A stretch of DNA of 64,000 nt from Riptortus pedestris (GCA_019009955.1 CM032228.1:68465501-68529500), one strand, 5' to 3'; positions 1 to 10,871 are shown, counted from the stretch's first letter. The notes: generated by a model not told the origin, from the letters alone. Numbers and translations are program-made.

Positions 1-147
1 AGGAATTTTCGAAATTTCTTCCCTATGAACCTCCTTCTCACTGGTCGGATTTCAACCAGAGTTTGACAACGATCTAACAAAAATTGCGATCGCTAGAGCG
101 TTAACAGACATATATATTTATGTCTTATTTAGTATATATATATATAT
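1..147 (-). mobile_element. HINE-like element, core part, cut by window edge and by a LINE insertion
   Basis: Reads in inverse orientation through the family core: the pyrimidine stretch before CTGGTCGGATTTCA, then the GATCTAACAAAAATTGCGAT and GCTAGAGCGTTAACAGACA blocks, then the TA tract. The element's 5' block is found again at 722-865, so the copy was split inside its TA tract by retrotransposon sequence. The left edge is missing because the window starts here. Confidence 0.75.
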
Positions 148-548
148 CCTGTTACACAATTAGTAACAGGACATGGTACACTAAATTCTTACTTCCAACG
201 ATTTAACATAAAAGACAACAATACTTGCCCCCGTGATTACTCAACTCCACAAACAAATCAACACTTAATATACGATAGCAGACTACTGACTAACGAACGA
301 CAAAAACTAAAACAAGTCATAGAACAAAAAAAAGGCAAATTTCCAATAGAAGAAGACAAGTTATTTTTAAAATATACGCAGGACATGCTTTTAATATAAT
401 TAATCGGTTGAATACTTATTATAGCTGATACAACTACAATACTTAAAATATTTATGGATATTCATTATTTCTTTTCTCTTTTTCTTTTAAGACTAATAAT
501 CTTCTCTTTATATGTTTTTACTTTAATTTAACGTTATTATTGTTAATT

Positions 549-596
<48 letters not shown>

Positions 597-721
597 TACA
601 TTTGAAATAATCTATGTATATATTAATTGTAACCCACTACAAATGCATGTGATATGCTAACATGCATGGGACATGCAGGAACAAATAAACGGCCTTCTTA
701 CAGGGTTACTATAGGAAGGAA
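148..721 (+). mobile_element. Jockey-type LINE 3' fragment inserted in the TA tract of a HINE-like copy
   Basis: One frame runs from about 148 to a TAA stop at 397-399 and reads like the region after the RNase H domain of jockey-clade LINE ORF2. Visible landmarks are QLVTGHGTLNSYFQRF, then a Cys at 226, then NQHLIYDSRLLTNERQKL; the family motif here is TGHG...F..YL.RF...C...........HLI.DC.LL..ER. A 3' untranslated part follows, holding a TA microsatellite at 552-593 and AATAAAC near 683. No 5' part is present, so this is a dead, 5'-truncated copy. The exact 3' boundary is uncertain and is placed where the HINE-like sequence resumes. Confidence 0.7.
552..593. repeat. (TA)n microsatellite
   Basis: An uninterrupted TA dinucleotide tract of about 21 units in the 3' untranslated part of the LINE fragment. 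Unlike most TA tracts in this window, it is not in the usual position of a HINE-like element. Confidence 0.95.
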
Positions 722-865
722 ACATATATATATATATATTAATTTTGAACGTACCTTATTTTATTCATCTCCTAGGTAGGATCAATGGGAATATGAAACA
801 TTTTTCGAAAATCACGTCATGAGAATGACCTCAGTAGTTGATTTCCCTTAAGGAAAATCTGCTAA
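722..865 (-). mobile_element. HINE-like element, 5' block (continues the copy at 1-147)
   Basis: TA tract, then the inverse of the family 5' block: a match to GAACGGACC..ATTTTCGTCATCTCC, GGTAGGATCAATGG, TTTTTCGAAAATCACGTCAT, and the terminus GATTTCCCTTAAGGAAAATC with TGCTAA at the end. This is the true 5' terminus of the split minus-strand copy. Confidence 0.8.
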
Positions 866-1269
866 ATATATGCTAAATTGTACACTTTTTTATATCATAT
901 TCTATTTATTAGAGTGTATAATAACAGTTTCTTTCTCTTTGCGTGACGTAAGAAAGATACTGATGATATATTTACAATTCGTAGCTTTTTGTATTGTGCA
1001 ACGACTTACAAGTTGGATTTTTCCTTAAATGGACCTTGCTTCTAAGTTCTATCTTTATTAAGAATGCCGAGAGGCTGAGATTAGAAAGCTCTCCATATAC
1101 AGAAATGGAGCGGGTACAAGTAGCAGCGATATCAGAACTGTGAATCTCACCTGTGAAAGCCATACTCCATAGACACTGCTTCTAAGAGCCGCCTGTCATA
1201 GGAAATTTAAAAAGGATAATAAAAAAACCAAAAAAAAAAAAAAAACATTTCTTTCAATTTTCGTGTCTT
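866..1269. other. Unassigned spacer with an A-rich run
   Basis: No family match was recognised. An interrupted A run at about 1219-1245 could be the tail of an old retroposon. The 63-codon minus-strand frame at 972-1163 has no recognisable feature. Confidence 0.4.
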
Positions 1270-1826
1270 TTAGCAGATTTTCCTTAAGGGAAATCAGCCA
1301 TTGAGGTCGAACTTATGACACGATTTTCGAAAAATGTCCTGAAATGTCCATCGATCCTACACAGACATTGGGATGACGAAAATGAGGCCCGTTCAAAACT
1401 GTATATATATTTGATTGCTAACGCTGCAGTGGCAATTTTTGTTAGCTGAAATCCGACCAGTGAGAAGGAGGTTTATAGGGAGGGAATTTCGACAATTTTT
1501 AATAACTCCATTGTTATGTGTCGGATGGAAAAATTATAGAACGAATCTCATTGCAAATGTAATGTTTTATAAATGTTACCCCGTGTGTCACTATCTTGAT
1601 TATTAACTGAGATATTTTTTACTTTATTTCTTTATTTTTGGCCATGAGTAAACCCTCACTCTTATTCATGTCATATTAACAATAAACTTTTATATTATGA
1701 AGTACTTTATTTCATCCTAAATACGAAATATTGTTCTCATTGAACTATTACGTTTTGAGATAAATGCAAATTCGCTACGCTCGTAGAAAATCGGCTTAGC
1801 TAACGCAGCACCTGCGTGATGGACTT
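1270..1826 (+). mobile_element. HINE-like element, complete, single-core subfamily IV
   Basis: A complete short-form copy. It has the 5' terminus TTAGCAGATTTTCCTTAAGG, the 5' block with CGAAAAATGTCC and CATCGATCCTAC, and a very short TA tract. The single core unit runs GCAATTTTTGTTAGC, GAAATCCGACCAGTGAG, ATCTTGATTATTAACTGAGA. The 3' end has AAATCGGCTTAGCTAACGCA, a 6-bp hairpin and GATGGACTT. It is flanked by T-rich sequence on both sides, as expected for insertion between two T residues. Confidence 0.85.
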
Positions 1827-1946
1827 TATTTTTTAACTGGAGAATGAAAGGATAGGTCACAGGAGGAATTCGTAGTCTGGTGTCTGTTTAGTAGTAGTCA
1901 GATGGCCTAGACGATATACGTAATGTGATTTTGATTTAACCTCTAT

Positions 1947-2887
1947 TTTAACAGATTCCCTTAAGGGAAATCAGCTATTGAGGTTGTACTGATGGCGCGA
2001 TAGAAAAAAGTTTCAAATACCCATTGATGCTACCCCAAGATGACGAAAATAAGGTTCGTTCAAAATTATATTATTTTTTGTGGAAATTGACTTGCTTACG
2101 TTTTGGATGGCTTGTTTAGTAAGTAAGAATAGTTTGTTTGGTCAGATCTACTATCATTTTGTTCAGTCATCATGCTCTCTAAGTAAGTCCTTCATTTACA
2201 AGTACAATTTTCCAAATTCTAATATTTTTATTTCCTCGGCATAATATAAGTAGCAAAATGAACTGCAGTAATTACAGAACTTTTTTTTTATCAATTTTTG
2301 TTTAATCGTTAACAAATTCGATATTTAAACGTTTTAAGTAATAAAGTATGTTGATGTAATCTAGTTCGTTAACTACTAAAATCCGACCACTGGAAGGGGG
2401 AATCTCAAAATATCTCCGTTGTTATACGTAGGATCAAAAAATTACATATAACCAATCTTATTGTAAATTAATAGATCTAAAAAGGCTGTATACATGTTTT
2501 TCCACTATCTTATTTTTAACAGTTATATTTGCCTTTTTTCAGCAATCACGAAACCACCACTCATACTCATGTCATAATTAAAGTAAGCTGTTATATCCTG
2601 AGCCACTTTATTCTTAGCTTACCAAATATTTTTATTATGCGAAATTCTTTGTGTGATGATCGCAATAATTAAGATTTTACGTCTTTGTTTCGAGAATATT
2701 TATTTGATATATATAACATACTATGGATTTTTTCGTAACTCAAGTATTTAGCGGTTATTCGTACTTCCATGTTGTTCGTCTTCCGCTCACCGGGGTTTTA
2801 CATAGAAACAGTGAATTTGTGGTGAGATGAAATTATACTAGCACGTGGAAAATCTGGTTAATAGACGCAGTCCGTGCGTGACGGAGG
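1947..2887 (+). mobile_element. HINE-like element, two-core subfamily I, with foreign sequence in the microsatellite position
   Basis: The 5' terminus is AACAGATTCCCTTAAGGGAA and the 5' block runs to GTTCAAAATTATAT. About 200 bp (about 2080-2282) then replaces the expected TA tract and is unlike the family. Core unit 1 (ATCCGACCACTGGAAGGGGG, ATACGTAGGATCAAAAAATT) is followed by a damaged second core unit and the 3' end TAGCACGTGGAAAATCTGG with a decayed hairpin and GACGGAG. The 78-codon frame at 2901-3137 starts just outside and is unremarkable. Confidence 0.8.
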
Positions 2888-3282
2888 TTTTGGTTTTTGA
2901 GTGTGTGTGTTAGTAGGCAGTATTAGACTAATTTATAATAAACCGAAATTACGGAATTGGCTGCAACATATCCTTTATATCATATTGATTGTCTTTATTC
3001 TTTTCAGCGTAAAGAAAACACCGGATCCGCTTGGAATTACCTACAGATATTTAAGGAATCATTCATTCAAGGAACAAGAGTCAAATTATGCAGAGTTCGT
3101 CAGGCGAGGACTGCATAAACTCAGAACTTCCCCGTAGCGGTGTGACATTAGGGGTTTTGAATGTTTAGTAATACATTATCACAACATAGCTTGGGCGGAG
3201 GCTTAATGAAGGCTAAATACACCAAACTCTAAATAACTTTATGCCAGAACTGGGCGGAAAGGATACTATTAAAGTTGAAAAT

Positions 3283-4089
3283 CGGTCACGCTGCGGCTGC
3301 GTAAATTTAGCAGATTTTCTGTGCTGGTGTACCATACTTGTGACCTCATCTCACCTTCTCTTCCACCTTGTGACCTATTCTCTATTTCTATGTTAAGAAA
3401 CCGAAGGGGCGGAGTGGGGGTAACTGAGGGCTGAAAACAAGGTATTGTAAATAACTTGATTAGTATTAGGGTAATAATTGTAGACAACCAATAGTCTAAC
3501 CGCAGTAACAACATTTTACGATTCGACTCATAATAACGGATATCTTTTGAATTTTCGAACTCTCCTCCCCTCCTTTAAACCCCCTCTATTCCATGCCCAA
3601 TTTCAGTCGATAACAAATATGATCTTTAGTGTTGACGGAAAAGGCTAAATATGTAGTACGATATAGATGACAAAAACATTTTCGAGTTATAACGTAAAGG
3701 CCTCTTGAAAACAATATTTGGTACATAAGATAAGAATAAAGAGGAACATGATACAACAGCTTATTGTAAATATGACATATGGGTAGGAGTGGGGGTTTAC
3801 GTACGGCAGAAAACTAATAAAAGCAAATATCTCGGATAATATTCATAATAGAAAAAAATATGTTTATAACAACATTGATACGTAATTTAATTTTCAATAG
3901 AATTAGCAACGAACTATTTTTCGAACCGGCTTATAATAACGGAGAAAATTTCAAACTTTCGAAATTTTCCCTCTAAACCCTCCCCACACTGACCCACTTT
4001 CTGCCATTACGAACGTGATCTTTCTTTTTACATAAAACGATTAAATATCGAGTTTGGCAACATCAAATAATAATTATGACCACTAGAGC

Positions 4090-4139
<50 letters not shown>

Positions 4140-4252
4140 GTGTGTGTGTTTCATTTTGGACGGACCACATTTTCGTCGTGTGGTAGGTAGGATCGACGGA
4201 CGTTTGAGAAAAGTTTTCGAAAACCGCGTCATGACTACGCCCTCAATCGGTT
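3283..4252 (-). mobile_element. HINE-like element, two-core subfamily I
   Basis: Entered from its 3' end: GTCACGCTGCGGCTGCG (hairpin), TTTAGCAGATTTTC, GCTGGTGTACCATAC. Core unit 2 (around 3530-3700) and core unit 1 (around 3780-4090) follow, then a pure TA tract of about 20 units and the 5' block. The last ~20 bases of the 5' terminus, including the CCTTAAGG palindrome, are missing. The two cores show the same order of motifs (GTGGGGGT..AC, ATCTCGG, CATAATAACGGA, AAACCC), so they are diverged duplicates. Confidence 0.85.
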
Positions 4253-4680
4253 AACTCCATCGTTCACGGCAGTCCAATAAATGTTTAGCTGCCATCATCA
4301 GCCAGTCGGTGATCATCACCAAGCCTCCATCATCAGAGCAGTGGTATAATTAACATATAGACAAATTGATTTGTTACAAATTGAAAATAAGCTTAGGAAA
4401 ATCAAATCAAAAAGTTTTAATTGCCCATCTAGACGGCATGAAATTTTACTCACACGACTAAGCACTGAACACACTAGACTTACTTACTAATTAATTCGTG
4501 TTGGCTACATGTCAAATTGCAAAATAAGAATTTATAATTGATTTTTACATATATACATTGTATTCAACTGTTATCATATTCACTATCAGCAATTTTTTAT
4601 TAACCACTAGCCGAAGGAATTTTATTTATAGTCCTATAACATTTTGTAACTTCTTAACCCACAATGTTTTTTTTTTTTAA
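4253..4680. other. Unassigned spacer
   Basis: AT-rich sequence without a recognised repeat, gene or site. A T run near 4665-4678 adjoins the SINE that follows. Confidence 0.4.
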
Positions 4681-4850
4681 ATTATTTACGTCGACTTTAT
4701 GCTACTATGAGTAATCGGGACGGGTTATCTACAGGTTACCACCCTTTTCTAGCTAAAGTGGGCCTAAGGAGTTTATTTAATGAGTCCGTCACTAAATAAA
4801 TTTCTACTGGCCAGAGGGGAATCGAACCCGCCACTCTAAATTCTGTGTGA
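4681..4850 (-). mobile_element. tRNA-derived SINE, truncated in the tRNA part
   Basis: Inverse of the SINE body: the GGTTATCTACAGGTTACCAC block, CCCTTTTCTAGC, AATGAGTCCGTCACTAAATA, then GAATCGAACCCGCCACTCTA, which is the inverse of the B-box region. The A-box half of the tRNA-like head is lost. Confidence 0.85.
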
Positions 4851-5662
4851 GTCTAGAGATTTTCTGTCTACAGGAAAGAAGTTTCGAAGTAAATGTTGTT
4901 TAGTGCTGTATATTACATCTGAAATAAATATTTAAATAAAAATGTTTTAATCAAATAAATTTGCAAAGAAGGTTAATTATAATACATTTTGAATTTTAGT
5001 TGTTATTCCATCGAATAATCTTTCCGATAAACTTTCATAGGAAGTACTTATCTGTGATTTTATTGTAGCTTTGATACTTTTTTTTTAAACAAACTGAATT
5101 TTGGTTGACATAAATAAAAACGTGGTGCAAGACTTAAATGTTAAAATGGTCGGGGATTGATATAGAAAGGGGTAGGTTTAGAGAGAGGGGGTGAACAAGG
5201 AGTAGTGCGTTCAATCAATGTCAGGAGTCCTCAATCAATGAGGGACAATCCACCCTAATAGTCTTGCCAGGGGATGCTTCGGCATAACGGAATTTGTGCC
5301 CAACTTTCAATGGCCAACTCCTCGTGTTCTCCTCGCTCTTCTCATTGATTTTCGCCCTCACTCGCCCAACTATCCACTAGTCACAATCACAAATCATTTC
5401 TTATCACTAGTAATAAAATATACTTCATTAAAAAGAATGGATTTCATCCCTAGAAACATTTACCGGTCATACTACATGATTGTAGTGAACTATTGAGTTG
5501 AATACATGACATTTTTGTCGGGCTGATTATTTTAAATAGAAAAGGTGCAAATGTTATGAAAGTGTCTTCCCGTGACGTTCCGGATTAAAAACATGAGTCG
5601 TCCAATGCTCGTAACAAATACTGTATATCAAATATCAGGTTTTATTCCTCATAAGACATGAC
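4851..5662. other. Unassigned sequence
   Basis: No gene or family match was recognised. A 20-base stretch is locally repeated: TCAATCAATG at 5211-5220 and again at 5231-5240. The 66-codon frame at 5296-5496 has no recognisable domain. Confidence 0.4.
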
Positions 5663-5673
5663 CAATCAAAAAG

Positions 5674-5866
5674 CGGGGCTCAGGTTAACCATGTGAGTTA
5701 AAGCAGAGATTTAGATTCTCGCCTGGACAAAGGAAATTATTTAGTGTCGGAATTCATTAAATAACATCCTAAGTTACCCTGGCTAGAAAAGGGTGGTAAC
5801 CTGTAGATAACCCTTCCCAATTAGCGTGAGTTGCAAAAAGTGGACGTTAATAAATAGTATTAATAA
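5674..5866 (+). mobile_element. tRNA-derived SINE with 11-bp target-site duplication
   Basis: Begins GGGGCTCAGGTTAACCATGT (A-box side) and keeps the B-box part as GATTCTCGCCTGGACA, but has lost about 35 bp between them. The conserved body (GGGTGGTAACCTGTAGATAA) and the end TGCAAAAAGTGGACGTTAAT follow. CAATCAAAAAG occurs at 5663-5673 and again at 5867-5877, a target-site duplication that fixes both ends. Confidence 0.9.
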
Positions 5867-6027
5867 CAATCAAAAAGTCAGGTTTTACACTTCTTTAGAA
5901 TTCTTGAGAAGAGAGAGATTGAGATTGAGAATAGATGCAGAAAATAGTTGAGGAAAACATTGAAGACAAATTCAAGGTTTGTGCGTATGTGTGAGAGAGA
6001 CGAGCTAATATCTGATTCGTTTAAAGT

Positions 6028-6993
6028 CCATCACGCAAGGGTTGCGTAAACTGAGCATATTCCCGAAGTGCTGGACTTGTGATCTCATATCATAAAGTAT
6101 TCTCTATTTATATGTAAAAAACCAATGAGTAGAGGGAGGGGGGGGGACTGAAGGCAGAAACCAAGAAAGTATGAATAACTCGCTTAATACTTGAGTTACC
6201 AAAAAATGCATGGAGCAACAATTGTAGCAAAATACAAGATTGGTTCCATAGCATGATCCGACTCATAATAAAGAAGATATTTTGAATATTCTAATCCATC
6301 TTTCTCTATACCACCATTATTCCTGTTCCATGATACAGTCCTGTTCCAGATATATACGTATGACCATTAGTGTTGACTGGAACGGCTAAATATCGAGTAT
6401 GGTATGTATACACTTTCGAGTAATGAACGGAAAATCTTACTTTAAAACGTTATCATATGCTCTATATGCTTGTCTCACAAAATAGTAGCTCAATCTATGA
6501 AAACCATATTTGGTATTTAACCCTGGAATGAAATGGTTCGTGATATAACAGCTTATAGTTACAATATATAATTTATTTAGTGAAATTATTTAGTGACGAA
6601 ATTCATTAAATAACGTCCTAAAATCCCACCATGGCTAGAAAAGGGTGGTAACCTGTAGATAACCCGTCCCGATTAGCCTAAGTTGCAAAAAGTGGACGTT
6701 AATAAATAATAATAATAATACAATATATCATGAGTAGGAGTGGGGGTTTACTGATGACCGAAAACTTAAACATCGAAAGAACTGGGTTAATAATCAAGAT
6801 AGTGAAAAACCGCAAATAATAACATTTGCAAAACATTTAATTTACAATAAGATTTGTTATATACACTTTTTAGATCCGACGTATTATATGATATATATAA
6901 ATTTGGACCTCCTTTTCGTTATCGCATGTATACATCCTTCAGGCACTAAACGAGTCAAGTGTTAGAAACGTAATTTGCCTTAAGGGAAACTAA
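6028..6993 (-). mobile_element. HINE-like element, subfamily I, interrupted by a SINE
   Basis: Starts at its 3' end with GTCCATCACGCAAGGGTTGC, then GTAAACTGAGCATATTCCC. Core unit 2 (6120-6400) is followed by core unit 1, which is interrupted at 6570-6718 by a SINE. The right end is degraded: the TA tract is nearly gone, the 5' block is shortened, and only GCCTTAAGGGAAACTAAC near 6975 recalls the terminus. Confidence 0.75.
6570..6718 (+). mobile_element. 5'-truncated SINE nested in a HINE-like copy, 10-bp target-site duplication
   Basis: Carries only the SINE body and tail (GTGACGAAATTCATTAAATA, GGGTGGTAACCTGTAGATAA, AATAATAATAATA). TACAATATAT at 6560-6569 is repeated at 6719-6728. The HINE-like core reads straight across if one repeat and the SINE are removed, so this SINE moved after the HINE-like copy was in place. 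Confidence 0.92.
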
Positions 6994-7794
6994 CTTCATG
7001 GCATAATGTGAGTATTAATGAAACATATTTTATCCTTTTCTACAACTGCGTTTCATGAAACTTCTTGCCACGTTCTTGAGCCACCTGCCTATTGATATAT
7101 CAAGAATACCTCGTGAGTAATTCTTAGACGAACCCCCATTTTGAATGCTCATTCATTATTATGGCAATCAATATTTTAAGCAATATTAAAGTTACATACT
7201 TACTTCTTTGTAAGCAGTAAAGGAAATGTAATCATGGAGTTATTTGGTTTCAGATTTCCACGGAATAATCCATTAAGACCTTCTCTGAACACATTTTGAT
7301 TAGTTTTGGCCGTGATGTCTATACATATCTATCATAATTCTATAACGGATATCTTTAGATTATTGAAATTTCATATTCAGGATTGTTGCAGCGGCTAGTG
7401 TACTACTCCTTTTGATTTTAATTGACGAAGGGGGAAGGGGAGCTTTTTTTTGGGGGGGGGGGTAGTGGTTTTAAGAAAAATAAATCAAATTTCTCCGTAT
7501 GTATAAGAGATACAATAAATTTGTAAAGGACCGATTTTATTTGTCATGAAACGATTATATTTTATGTTCTAAGACATTTTTAGATATTGTATATTACTTT
7601 CAAACAAAATCATTTTAAATGGAGTGCAAACGAAATTTTTATTTTATTTTTGTTAATTTAATAGGAGCACAAGGAAGTCATGTGGCCCCACATCTGATTA
7701 TTCTTTTGTGAAATTCCAGTTTCGTAGCACTGCACTTCACAGCCCCTAACGTTAAATCAATTTTCATTTTTTTAGCATTACTTCACATTTTTTG
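6994..7794. other. Unassigned sequence
   Basis: No recognised gene. It includes a T7G12-like homopolymer junction at about 7445-7462. A weak similarity is seen between about 7345-7400 (ATTGAAATTTCATATTCAGG then GTTGCAG) and about 8785-8825 (CTTGAAACTTCATATTTAAG then GTTGCGG), perhaps two pieces of one old repeat. Confidence 0.35.
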
Positions 7795-7856
7795 AAAATC
7801 CCATCTTGAGCACAATAGCTGATTTCCCCTAAGGAAAATCTACTAAAATGCAGCTG
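7795..7856 (-). mobile_element. HINE-like 5'-terminal fragment
   Basis: TTTTTGAAAATCCCATCTTG, then CAATAGCTGATTTCCCCTAA and GGAAAATCTACTAAAA: about 60 bp of the 5' end only. The rest of the element is absent. Confidence 0.7.
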
Positions 7857-8867
7857 AGAAATTGACAATTCCAGCCCGGGACATAACTTTTCAAATAGAA
7901 TGGGCGTCTGAGTCCCGCGGTTAGAATTGGCGACAGGTCACTTAACGATGAACACTAATTTAATTTTCGCTTAAGAGATGGCTGCATTTATTGCGAAAAG
8001 TCTCAAATAAAAGCTTGTCATAAAATAATCTTCGCAAGAGAAAGGCAGTTTTATGGCTATGTGCGTGTCCTTAATAATGCAAACAGGTTCGTAGGTATCT
8101 TTATGATTTCTTGCATTCTTCACAGAACGTCAGTTTCACAGCTTTCAGTATGTGCCTTATTAAGATTAGTAGCGTGTTTAAAGCTGAAGCGTCATACATA
8201 ATTTCAGAGTCGACAAGTGCCTCCTCCACCCCCCTTATGCCGTAAATTGAGAAGAGTTTATGTTATACTCGTGGATGTTGGAGGAATAAAATGTCATGGG
8301 GGGAGGCTGACTCATTGAATCTAGTCGGGGAGTGTGTTTGTTATTAGGTATTCGTGGGATGGCTTCAGATGGGTGTGCCAGGATCCTAATACAAACTTGA
8401 GATGAAGCACATAATTCTATAGGACCAGAGTATTGTTTCCTATACGCTGCCTACTTGTCTCTAGGTCTGTTCTTATTCCCTTCTACAGAATTTAAAATAG
8501 TCCCAGCCATTGTAAGAGACTCTCTATTCCACGTGGTATATCTCATTATGAGGGCTGGAACAGCTACTAAAAGGATATGTGGGCTCTGGAAGTCGTTATA
8601 AGAAATTGAATATGTAATCGACTCTATTGGATTGTAGGTAGGCTAGAGATAAATTGGGTACCGAAAGTGTGTAATACAGAGTAAATACAAGGTTGAAAAA
8701 ATTCAGGTTTATGATTTAAACGGTATTATTCTTTTTAGCATACGATAAATCCATTTCCATCCTGACTAATGTCGACTAGATTAGAATCTTGAAACTTCAT
8801 ATTTAAGACAGTTGCGGTTTTGCTGCTTATTATGCTGATAGAAACCACATAAGAGAGGGATGTGTTA
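7857..8867. other. Unassigned sequence
   Basis: Mixed composition with no family match. I see no coding frame, tRNA or simple repeat of note. A possible old repeat shared with about 7345-7400 lies near 8785-8825. Confidence 0.35.
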
Positions 8868-9396
8868 GAAGAGGTTCAAGTTCAATGATAACAATATTTG
8901 GTATTTAGGCTTCAAATAAAGTGCTTCATATACATCAGCTTTCTATTAATATGACATGAGGAGGAGTGTTGGTTTACTAAAGATCTAAACTAAAAAACGC
9001 AGGAATCTCGGCTAATAATCAAGATAATGAAAAACCCTGCATAACACCATTTATAGTATATTACATTTGCTATAAGATTGATTCAATACAATTTTTCGAT
9101 CCCACGGATAATAACGGAGATATTAAGAATTTTTAAAATTTCTCCCTCTGACCCAGCCCCCCCCCCGGCCGGATTTTTAATGAAATTGACCTTTAGTTTT
9201 ACATAAAGTGTTTAAATATTGAGTTATTATAACAGACAAATATTATATATTTATACGTGTATTCAGTTTTGAACTGACCTCCTTTTTATCATCTCCTGGG
9301 TAGGATGGATGGATATTTGAGAAATGTTTTCGAAAATTGCGTCATGAATACGAGCTCAATAGCTGATTTCCCTTAAGTTGTAAATCTGCTATAAAT
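8868..9396 (-). mobile_element. HINE-like element, 3'-truncated
   Basis: Starts inside the element (TCAATGATAACAATATTTGG), then the core (GAGGAGTGTTGGTTTACTAA, CGGATAATAACGGAGATATT), a short degraded TA tract, the 5' block (TTTTGAACTGACCTCC, GGTAGGATGGATGG) and the 5' terminus GCTGATTTCCCTTAAG with AAATCTGCTA. The 3' hairpin end is lost. Confidence 0.8.
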
Positions 9397-9946
9397 TACA
9401 AATTTGACGCTACCTATTAGAGATAGAAAATGCCTTTTTTGTTTATTATAAAAATATCTATTAGCTATGTTCTATGACATTTCTTTATACGATGCAGTAA
9501 AACTCTCATTTCACTTTCAAGCATTTGGATTTGCTAAAGTAAATAGTCTCCACTATAACAGAGCAATAACCAGAATCAGGACTGAAACTCTCAACTTGAA
9601 CAAGAGGCCCTGGATTAGACATGACACCTCCCTCCAGCTGGTGACTGTGTTTGTCCCATTCTCTGAGTGTTCCGCTTTGCAGCATTTGGTCGAATTACAC
9701 TCAGGAGGGATCAAGTAATAGCCATCCTGAACGGAGGAGATTTCATTTAGTGATCAATTCAACGTACAACCCTCGTTAACAGGTGATGACCTTGAAGAGT
9801 CATATCAACTCCACTAGGCTCACTTACCTCATATCAACCGGAGGGTCAAGTAGGTCGGCTATAGAAAACATTTTGAAGAGCCGAAAGTTATTATTATTAT
9901 ACACTAGCGCCCTCTGGACGAAAACTGGTGGACTAATGTCTGAGAG
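9397..9946. other. Unassigned sequence with two unrecognised open frames
   Basis: An 83-codon frame at 9467-9718 and a 95-codon frame at 9783-10070 have no domain or motif that I recognise. The second runs into the inverted repeat that follows, which argues against a real gene. Confidence 0.35.
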
Positions 9947-10254
9947 TAAGTGTAAAGGTCCCACGGCAGTGTTTGTTGGAAGTGAAGAATGTTTACTTGG
10001 AGAGAGAGAGAAAAAACGTCCAATTCTTCACAATTTGTTTATTTCAGCGCTAAGCGCTTTCAAAGACTAATGTCTCCATCTTCAGAGCTACTTGCATGCG
10101 CTCATTGGGAAAGACAGCAAGCGACTGTCTTTCCCAATGAGCGCATGCAAGTAGCTCTGAAGATGGAGACATTAGTCTTTGAAAGCGCTTAGCGCTGAAA
10201 TAAACAAATTGTGAAGAATTGGACGTTTTTTCTCTCTCTCTCTAAGTGTAAAGG
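9947..10254. mobile_element. Insertion with perfect 118-bp inverted repeats and 12-bp target-site duplication
   Basis: Left arm 10000-10117 and right arm 10125-10242 are exact reverse complements over 118 bp with a 7-base loop. Each arm begins or ends with a GA/CT run and contains AGCGCTAAGCGCTTTC. About 41 unpaired bases (9959-9999) precede the left arm. TAAGTGTAAAGG at 9947-9958 is repeated at 10243-10254, which marks the inserted segment as 9959-10242. The arm end CTGAAGATGGAGACATTAG recalls the 3' ends of Penelope-like elements, some of which carry inverted partial copies; that assignment is inference. Confidence 0.85.
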
Positions 10255-10684
10255 CATTTTAGCTCAGTTTATGTTAACAGTTATAAGTAATTAAATTTTA
10301 GTTTTATTTTGTAAATTATATCCCCAATCGTTGCGAGATACCTTCATGTAAGCAAACTTTTTTAAATTTTAATCACAAAGGTTCTGATTATCTTCCAAGA
10401 CCAAAAGTTATCGCCAACTATATTTAAGGGTAAGATGATGTTTCTGTTCTATTTTTTTTTATTTTTTTTTTGTTTTTAATTTTTATTTTTATTTTGTGTC
10501 TACAGGTCGTCCTGTTGAAAGCTGTAACCAGAGATGTTTCTCGCTGGGACTAGGGAACTATTGCAGGAGTTCCTTTTTAATGCAATTACCCGATCAGCCA
10601 TTATTAGTTGTTTGTTGTGAAAATACGGACTATTTAAAGTCACTTAAACTGACCTATAGCGGAAAGTCAATAAAATAACGAATG
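10255..10684. other. Unassigned AT-rich spacer
   Basis: Includes T-rich runs at about 10451-10495. The 60-codon frame at 10496-10678 shows nothing recognisable. Confidence 0.35.
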
Positions 10685-10871
10685 CTTCAAATGATTATAT
10701 TAAAAAACATTTTTATTTCTCTACTAGTTGGGCGTTCATATGCCGCCTAATCAGGAGAGGATATAGCTGTTAGTTTAGTAGGCCTTTTTTTACTAGAATT
10801 TCTCCTGAAGAGGCTTATATGAACGCAAAACTAGGAGAAAAAAAAAAGATTTTTAAAATGATCATTTGAAG
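10685..10871. mobile_element. Palindromic MITE-like element of about 187 bp
   Basis: The left end CTTCAAATGATTATATTAAA and the right end (read inversely) CTTCAAATGATCATTTTAAA pair. Pairing continues through TCTC.TA.TAGTT..GCGTTCATAT and a GGAGA segment, so nearly the whole element folds on itself imperfectly. A related left end lies at 14467-14520. No clear target-site duplication is seen, so the superfamily is open. Confidence 0.65.

Noticed and set aside
6975..6993. TTAAGGGAAA palindromes as independent protein-binding sites
   Set aside because: All examples except degraded scraps coincide with 5' termini of the HINE-like family.
9783..10192. Two frames of 95 and 67 codons around 10 kb
   Set aside because: They read into the inverted-repeat insertion and its GA run, so they are by-products of that structure.
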